A stretch of DNA of 25,239 bases from a virus: positions 1 to 25,239 of the IMG/VR virus record IMGVR_UViG_3300037504_000397. One strand, 5' to 3'. How positions within the stretch are numbered: position 1 is the stretch's first letter; each line of letters opens with the position of its first letter. The translations under genes were made by a program, and so were the position numbers. The notes beneath the pieces were generated by a model that worked only from the letters and a program-made list of their open reading frames with translations, was not told the DNA's origin and did not search any database. Positions 21,780 through 25,239 of this stretch are shown piece by piece.

Positions 21780-22452
21780 AGCATGGCACTTCCTCCCCAG
21801 AGACCGCCGCTTGCGGTGGGGAACACGCGAGGTTGTTGAGGTAGGCAAAACGTACTCAATAGAGTGGCCGTATGAGTACGATGGCGAGACGTACGACAGG
21901 CCTACTTTGTGCGCGGCTGGTTTGCATGGCAGCGAGAAAATATTGGATGCGTTGGGTAACGCGCCCGGTCCTATCTGTTGTCGTGTAGAGATATGGGGCG
22001 ACGTTGAGCGAGGTAATGGTAAGCTGGTAGGCCGCTACCGCCGTGTGTTATCGATGATTGACGCGACGAATATTCTGCATGAGTTTGCCTGCCGGTGCGC
22101 GGAACATGCCCTTAAGCGATACTGCAACGGTGACGAGCGTAGTTGGGCTGCTATCGAGGCCAAGCGCAAATGGCTACGAGGCGAGATAAGCGACAGCGAC
22201 CTTGCTACGGCGGAGTCAGCGGCGAGGTCAGCGGCGGAGTCAGCGGCGAGTTCAGCGGCGAGTTCAGCGGCGGGGTCAGCGGCGGAGTCAGCGGCGAGGT
22301 CAGCGGCGGGGTCAGCGGCGAGTTCAGCGGCGAGTTCAGCGGCGAGTTCAGCGGCGGGGTCAGCGGCGGAGTCAGCGGCGAGGTCAGCTCAAAACCGCCT
22401 ACTAACAGCGATGATAAGTAAAGCAATGGAGGAACAGAATGGACAAGATTAA
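21766..22452 (+). CDS. DUF7666-like phage protein with Ser/Ala tetrapeptide repeats
   Basis: 228 residues from ATG 21766 (21760 adds two). The first 125 residues are a family common in phages: KAWHFLPRDRRLRWG, VVEVGKTYSIEW, LCAAGLHGSEKILDAL, APGPICCRVEIWG and IDATNILHEFACRCAEHAL; function unknown. From about residue 148 the protein becomes S-A-A-X repeats, with X being R, E, S or G, encoded by a 12-bp tandem repeat (22216-22383), then a short helical end. Such Ala-rich tails recur in this family. The last 14 bases overlap the next gene. Confidence 0.8.
   Translation: MNKIKAWHFLPRDRRLRWGTREVVEVGKTYSIEWPYEYDGETYDRPTLCAAGLHGSEKILDALGNAPGPICCRVEIWGDVERGNGKLVGRYRRVLSMIDATNILHEFACRCAEHALKRYCNGDERSWAAIEAKRKWLRGEISDSDLATAESAARSAAESAASSAASSAAGSAAESAARSAAGSAASSAASSAASSAAGSAAESAARSAQNRLLTAMISKAMEEQNGQD
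22216..22383 (+). repeat. 12-bp tandem repeat (14 units) coding for Ser-Ala-Ala-X
   Basis: Fourteen units of TCAGCGGCG plus one variable codon. The variable codons in order are AGG, GAG, AGT, AGT, GGG, GAG, AGG, GGG, AGT, AGT, AGT, GGG, GAG, AGG. Only the variable codon differs; the AGT-GGG-GAG-AGG order occurs twice, pointing to block duplication. No stop codon occurs in any forward frame of the repeat. Confidence 0.97.
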
Positions 22453-24652
22453 AGAACCAAAGATTTATGAGAATGATAATGACGCAATAACCGAGCTTGG
22501 TGTTTGGGCCGAAAGAATAACAGAAGCCCACAACGCCACAGTAGACGCACTTGCAAAACTCACGGAGCAAGTTGATGCTATCGACGGATACGAAGGGGAT
22601 GTGAGTTTAGTCGCCGAAGAAACCCTAGAACGCCTTGACGACATAGACGAACGCCTGACAGACGTAGAGCGGCGCATACGAGAGTCGCAAGTTTCCGAAA
22701 AGCGACAAGAGCAGACTTGGAAGGCGAACGCCATGGCGCATTCCTGTTTAAGGGAACGACTTGATGGCATCGACGAACGCCTAACAGACGTAGAGGACAA
22801 CCAAGATACGTTCAGTGAGGATCTTGATGAAGCAGCCGACACCCTTGCTAAAATGAACCTCAAGTTTCAGTCGATGGAGCAGGACGGCTACCACGCCGAA
22901 GGCATAGTGAACATGATGAACGATATCAAGCAACGCCTAAAAGACATTGAGTGGCGCATACGAGAGTCGCAAGTTACCGAAAAGCGACAAGAGCAGGTTT
23001 TGAAGGGGAACGCCATAGCGCATTCCTATTTAGGGGAGCGACTTGACGGCATCGCCGAACGCCTGACAGACGTAGATGTCAAAATAGGCAAGCTTGATGA
23101 CAAGCTGGATAGCGAGCTGGACATTGTTGAGCAACGCCTTGATGCGTTGGAGAGAGGCAAACAGGCTAAACTAACTGAGGAACAAATAGACAGCATGGTG
23201 TCTTTTATAGCTGGTACGGGCGAGGATGAAGGAACCATAGTATTAAAACCCGACACACCGATAGAATCCACCACACCTGCCGACAACTGTGGCGTAGGTC
23301 CGCAAGACATGGACAACGGCCACTGGGAGTGCGGTGTTTGCGGCACAAACTATGGGAAAACTATTACGATCGGTGGCGTTATAATTAGTCACCATGAGTC
23401 TGCGGTTTGTGCATGCGGTGGCGTAATTACATGGCATCAAGACGTGGACAATCCTGACACTAAAGCGGTTGACGATAGCGAGACAATCGAGGGCCATTGG
23501 GAGTGCACTCTATGCGGCGAGGTGGTGGAGCCAAACATGGTAACGTATGAGGAAACACATGATTCCCGCTATGGAGGATGTGGAGGTAAGTGTGTGTGGG
23601 TTGAGAAGTCACAAACCGCAGACACATCTGAACAAGTGCATACAGATAGCGGCCAATCGCAAACCGATGAAACGCAGGAGCTAACGCCGAAGCTATGCCC
23701 TCATTGTCATAGCTCTATTATCGTGAGAGAGCCGATGGGTTGCTGGTGTGAATCATGCGGGTACAAGTGGAACTATTCAGACGGAACGCAGGAGCTAAAG
23801 CTGATTTGTCCGTTTTGTAGTAGCGATAACGTATCTGAACGTGTGATTTCCGCGGTACGAAGACAGTTTCACTGTACCGATTGTGGTGCGGATGTATATG
23901 TAGACTCCCCCGCTGAGTATCAATCCCGCCCCATAGAGGACGAACTACGCGCTGAGATAGAGCGCCGAGAAGGCTACGAAAGAGCTCTCCTTAGTGAAAA
24001 AGTTGCCCTCCGGAAAATGCTGAATGAATCAGACGACGAGATAGCCAACCTCAAGGCTGACCTTGACAAACGCGCCATAGCAATTGGCGAATTAAGCAAT
24101 ACCGTAGAGCAGCGTGATAATCAGATAGCCGACCTCAAAGCCGAGAACGAACTAGGGGCTAAAGAGATAGAGCGTTTAGTGACGAGCAAGGCGGAAGCCG
24201 TAAATGATTGGAGAGAGCAGCGCAGCGAACTTAGTGCCAAGATAGACAACCTCAAAGCTGAGAACGATCGGCTAACAAGAAAACAAATACAGATGGTGCG
24301 AGAAGCCGACAACCTCAAAACCGAAAACGCCGAGCTACGCAAAAACTGCGAAAGCCTCAACGAGTCATGCGATCAGTATGAGCAAAAGAACGCCGAGCTA
24401 CAACTCAAAATGGATGACATCCAAGAAGAACGAGATTACTGGAAGTTTCACGCAGAAGATGGCGCTCACAACAATCAACAACTGGAGGAAAAACTGTATT
24501 ATTTCAGAAAAGACAACGACGAGCTACAGAAGCGGATAGAGCGGTTGAGGGAAGTTGTACACTACTCTGATATCAGCATCATGCGGGACACGCGCACATA
24601 TCTGTTACGGATTATCGGCGCTTCAGATAGCGATACAGGAGAGGGAAAATAG
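22439..24652 (+). CDS. Large coiled-coil protein with four central zinc ribbons
   Basis: 737 residues from ATG 22439 with GGAGGAACAG upstream. The N-terminal coiled coil contains two near-identical segments (about 64-121 and 164-218: RRIRESQV-EKRQEQ, then ERLDGI-ERLTDV). A central Cys-rich region holds four ribbon-like units: HWECGVCG/CACGG, HWECTLCG/GGCGGKC, CPHC/CESCGYKW and CPFC/CTDCGAD (about 295-485). The C-terminal 230 residues form a long coiled coil with repeated DLKAEN/NLKAEN/NLKTEN. This resembles a dimeric rod with a zinc head, but no known family matches. The position among accessory early genes gives no function; DNA binding or a scaffold role are possibilities. Confidence 0.85.
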   Translation: MDKIKEPKIYENDNDAITELGVWAERITEAHNATVDALAKLTEQVDAIDGYEGDVSLVAEETLERLDDIDERLTDVERRIRESQVSEKRQEQTWKANAMAHSCLRERLDGIDERLTDVEDNQDTFSEDLDEAADTLAKMNLKFQSMEQDGYHAEGIVNMMNDIKQRLKDIEWRIRESQVTEKRQEQVLKGNAIAHSYLGERLDGIAERLTDVDVKIGKLDDKLDSELDIVEQRLDALERGKQAKLTEEQIDSMVSFIAGTGEDEGTIVLKPDTPIESTTPADNCGVGPQDMDNGHWECGVCGTNYGKTITIGGVIISHHESAVCACGGVITWHQDVDNPDTKAVDDSETIEGHWECTLCGEVVEPNMVTYEETHDSRYGGCGGKCVWVEKSQTADTSEQVHTDSGQSQTDETQELTPKLCPHCHSSIIVREPMGCWCESCGYKWNYSDGTQELKLICPFCSSDNVSERVISAVRRQFHCTDCGADVYVDSPAEYQSRPIEDELRAEIERREGYERALLSEKVALRKMLNESDDEIANLKADLDKRAIAIGELSNTVEQRDNQIADLKAENELGAKEIERLVTSKAEAVNDWREQRSELSAKIDNLKAENDRLTRKQIQMVREADNLKTENAELRKNCESLNESCDQYEQKNAELQLKMDDIQEERDYWKFHAEDGAHNNQQLEEKLYYFRKDNDELQKRIERLREVVHYSDISIMRDTRTYLLRIIGASDSDTGEGK
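22672..23075 (+). repeat. Two direct repeats of about 123 bp inside the coiled-coil gene
   Basis: 22672-22794 and 22953-23075 are highly similar (nearly nine bases in ten by eye) and in the same frame. They share GCGCATACGAGAGTCGCAAG and the end CGCCTRACAGACGTAG. The interval between copies is unrelated. This is a duplication of one coiled-coil segment. Confidence 0.85.
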
Positions 24653-24671
24653 TTTTCTGGGAGGGGAACTT

Positions 24672-24839
24672 ATGACAGAGCAAGAACTAATATGCCACAT
24701 GGCGTGGCAGTGGGTCGAGAACGGCGGGGATCAGTACAGCTTTCGGGGCAATGCCCAGGAAATAGATGAGAAGATAGGCGAGGTGACGCAAGACATTATT
24801 GCCGATCAATGTGACATGATTAAGCAGTATTTGGTATAA
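24672..24839 (+). CDS. Hypothetical small protein
   Basis: 55 residues from ATG 24672, preceded by a strong GGGAGGGG. It is helical and acidic, with MTEQELICHMAWQWVENGGD and a second helix (IDEKIGEVTQDIIADQCDMI). No family recognised. Its last codons contain the candidate promoter for the HNH gene. Confidence 0.6.
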   Translation: MTEQELICHMAWQWVENGGDQYSFRGNAQEIDEKIGEVTQDIIADQCDMIKQYLV

Positions 24840-24840
24840 T
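24811..24840 (+). promoter_or_regulatory. Strong extended -10 promoter before the HNH gene
   Basis: GTGACA (24811-24816), an 18-base spacer, and TGGTATAAT (24832-24840), a perfect extended -10 element. The predicted start, about seven bases later, is at or next to the HNH ATG (24846), and no Shine-Dalgarno is seen there. The promoter lies in the end of the preceding gene. Confidence 0.6.
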
Positions 24841-24845
24841 GGCCT

Positions 24846-25220
24846 ATGAGTCTGAAACGTAGACGAGCATGTGCGAAGCCAGGGTGCCCGAATATTACAA
24901 CCGAGGGTCAGTATTGTGACGAGCATAGGCCGAAGGATACAAGGCGGCGCACAAACCCATTGTATTTAAGCGCAGACTGGAAGCGCGAGCGAGCCAAATA
25001 TCTACGAGATCATAAATGGTGTACATGCCCGGAGTGCAGTAAGTCAGGCAATCCGTTACCGGCTGATACTGTAGACCACATCAAGCCACACAAAGGCGAT
25101 TTGCGGTTGTTTTGGGACAAGTCTAACTGGCAGGCAATGAACCGCCGCTGCCATTCGCGGAAAACAGTTGAAGAAGGGAATGCTTTTCGGTCTAAAGGGG
25201 TAAGGGGTGTTTCATCATGA
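24846..25220 (+). CDS. HNH endonuclease
   Basis: 124 residues from ATG 24846, which lacks a Shine-Dalgarno and sits at a predicted transcription start. An N-terminal zinc site (Cys9, Cys14, Cys24, His27) is followed by a basic helix and the HNH core: C-x-C-x-x-C at 59-64, VDHIKPHKGD (Asp77, His78), SNWQAM (Asn94) and RCHSRKT (His103). Phage HNH proteins of this type usually lie next to terminase genes and help packaging, so the gene after it may belong to that module. Its stop overlaps the next ATG as ATGA. Confidence 0.93.
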   Translation: MSLKRRRACAKPGCPNITTEGQYCDEHRPKDTRRRTNPLYLSADWKRERAKYLRDHKWCTCPECSKSGNPLPADTVDHIKPHKGDLRLFWDKSNWQAMNRRCHSRKTVEEGNAFRSKGVRGVSS

Positions 25221-25239
25221 AGGTCGTGGGGCTTGGAAC
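25217..25239 (+). CDS. Start of next gene (truncated by window end)
   Basis: ATG at 25217 overlaps the HNH stop. Only the first residues, MKVVGLG, are visible. In many phages a terminase small subunit follows HNH, but nothing here proves that. Confidence 0.45.

Noticed and set aside
22205-22570. Minus-strand 121-residue Pro/Leu-rich frame and other frames over the 12-bp repeat
   Set aside because: All frames are open because the repeat lacks stops; only the DUF7666-like frame continues into a recognised domain.

Overview
The window is a contiguous piece of a temperate tailed-phage genome, most likely a siphovirus because a tape-measure-like end leads into a tail-hub gene. Its base composition is roughly balanced. 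It appears to be in free-phage (virion or circular) order, not integrated order. The integrase and an attP site lie in the middle, with phage tail and lysis genes on one side and phage early genes on the other. The attP core is the 3' half of a tRNA-Leu(GAG) gene, so the host is a bacterium with that tRNA. A diderm host is plausible (lipoprotein gene, 3TM-type holin), but nothing here fixes the taxon.

Layout. Bases 1-5909: end of a probable tape-measure gene, then one giant gene joining a tail hub, lectin-like modules and a C-terminal beta-helix. Bases 5979-8552: lysis module, with a tail-anchored coiled-coil membrane protein, an amidase endolysin with all catalytic residues, and a 3TM-family holin; a small putative DNA-binding protein and a metallophosphoesterase sit between them. 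Bases 8549-9956: tyrosine integrase on the minus strand and attP with flanking arm-type repeats. Bases 9977-10939, minus strand: a lipoprotein and a short Cro/C1-type repressor. Bases 10940-11232: an operator/promoter region firing a probably leaderless ribbon-helix-helix gene. Bases 11237-18351: early region with three strict 5-nt-period GGYNN arrays around a conserved unknown gene and a ParB-like gene, then an excisionase-like protein, a putative annealing protein and a single-polypeptide SbcD-SbcC fusion. Bases 18352-18677: non-coding and rich in hairpins, with a tRNA-like 3' domain. Bases 18678-20902: zinc protein, replication initiator with iteron-like repeats, DnaC-type loader and VRR-NUC nuclease. 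Bases 20899-24839: small accessory genes, including a duplicated Cys-rich cassette, a DUF7666-like protein with a 12-bp tandem repeat, and a 737-residue coiled-coil/zinc-ribbon protein. Bases 24846 to the end: HNH endonuclease and the start of another gene, where terminase genes are usually found.

How the genes work together: repressor, RHH protein, operator, integrase, excisionase-like protein and attP form the lysogeny switch. The annealing protein and SbcDC fusion form a recombination module, and the initiator, loader and VRR nuclease form a replication module. Early genes are tightly coupled by ATGA, GTGA or TTGA overlaps. The least explained parts are the GGYNN arrays and the structured non-coding region; the SbcD-SbcC fusion and the 737-residue protein are also unusual.
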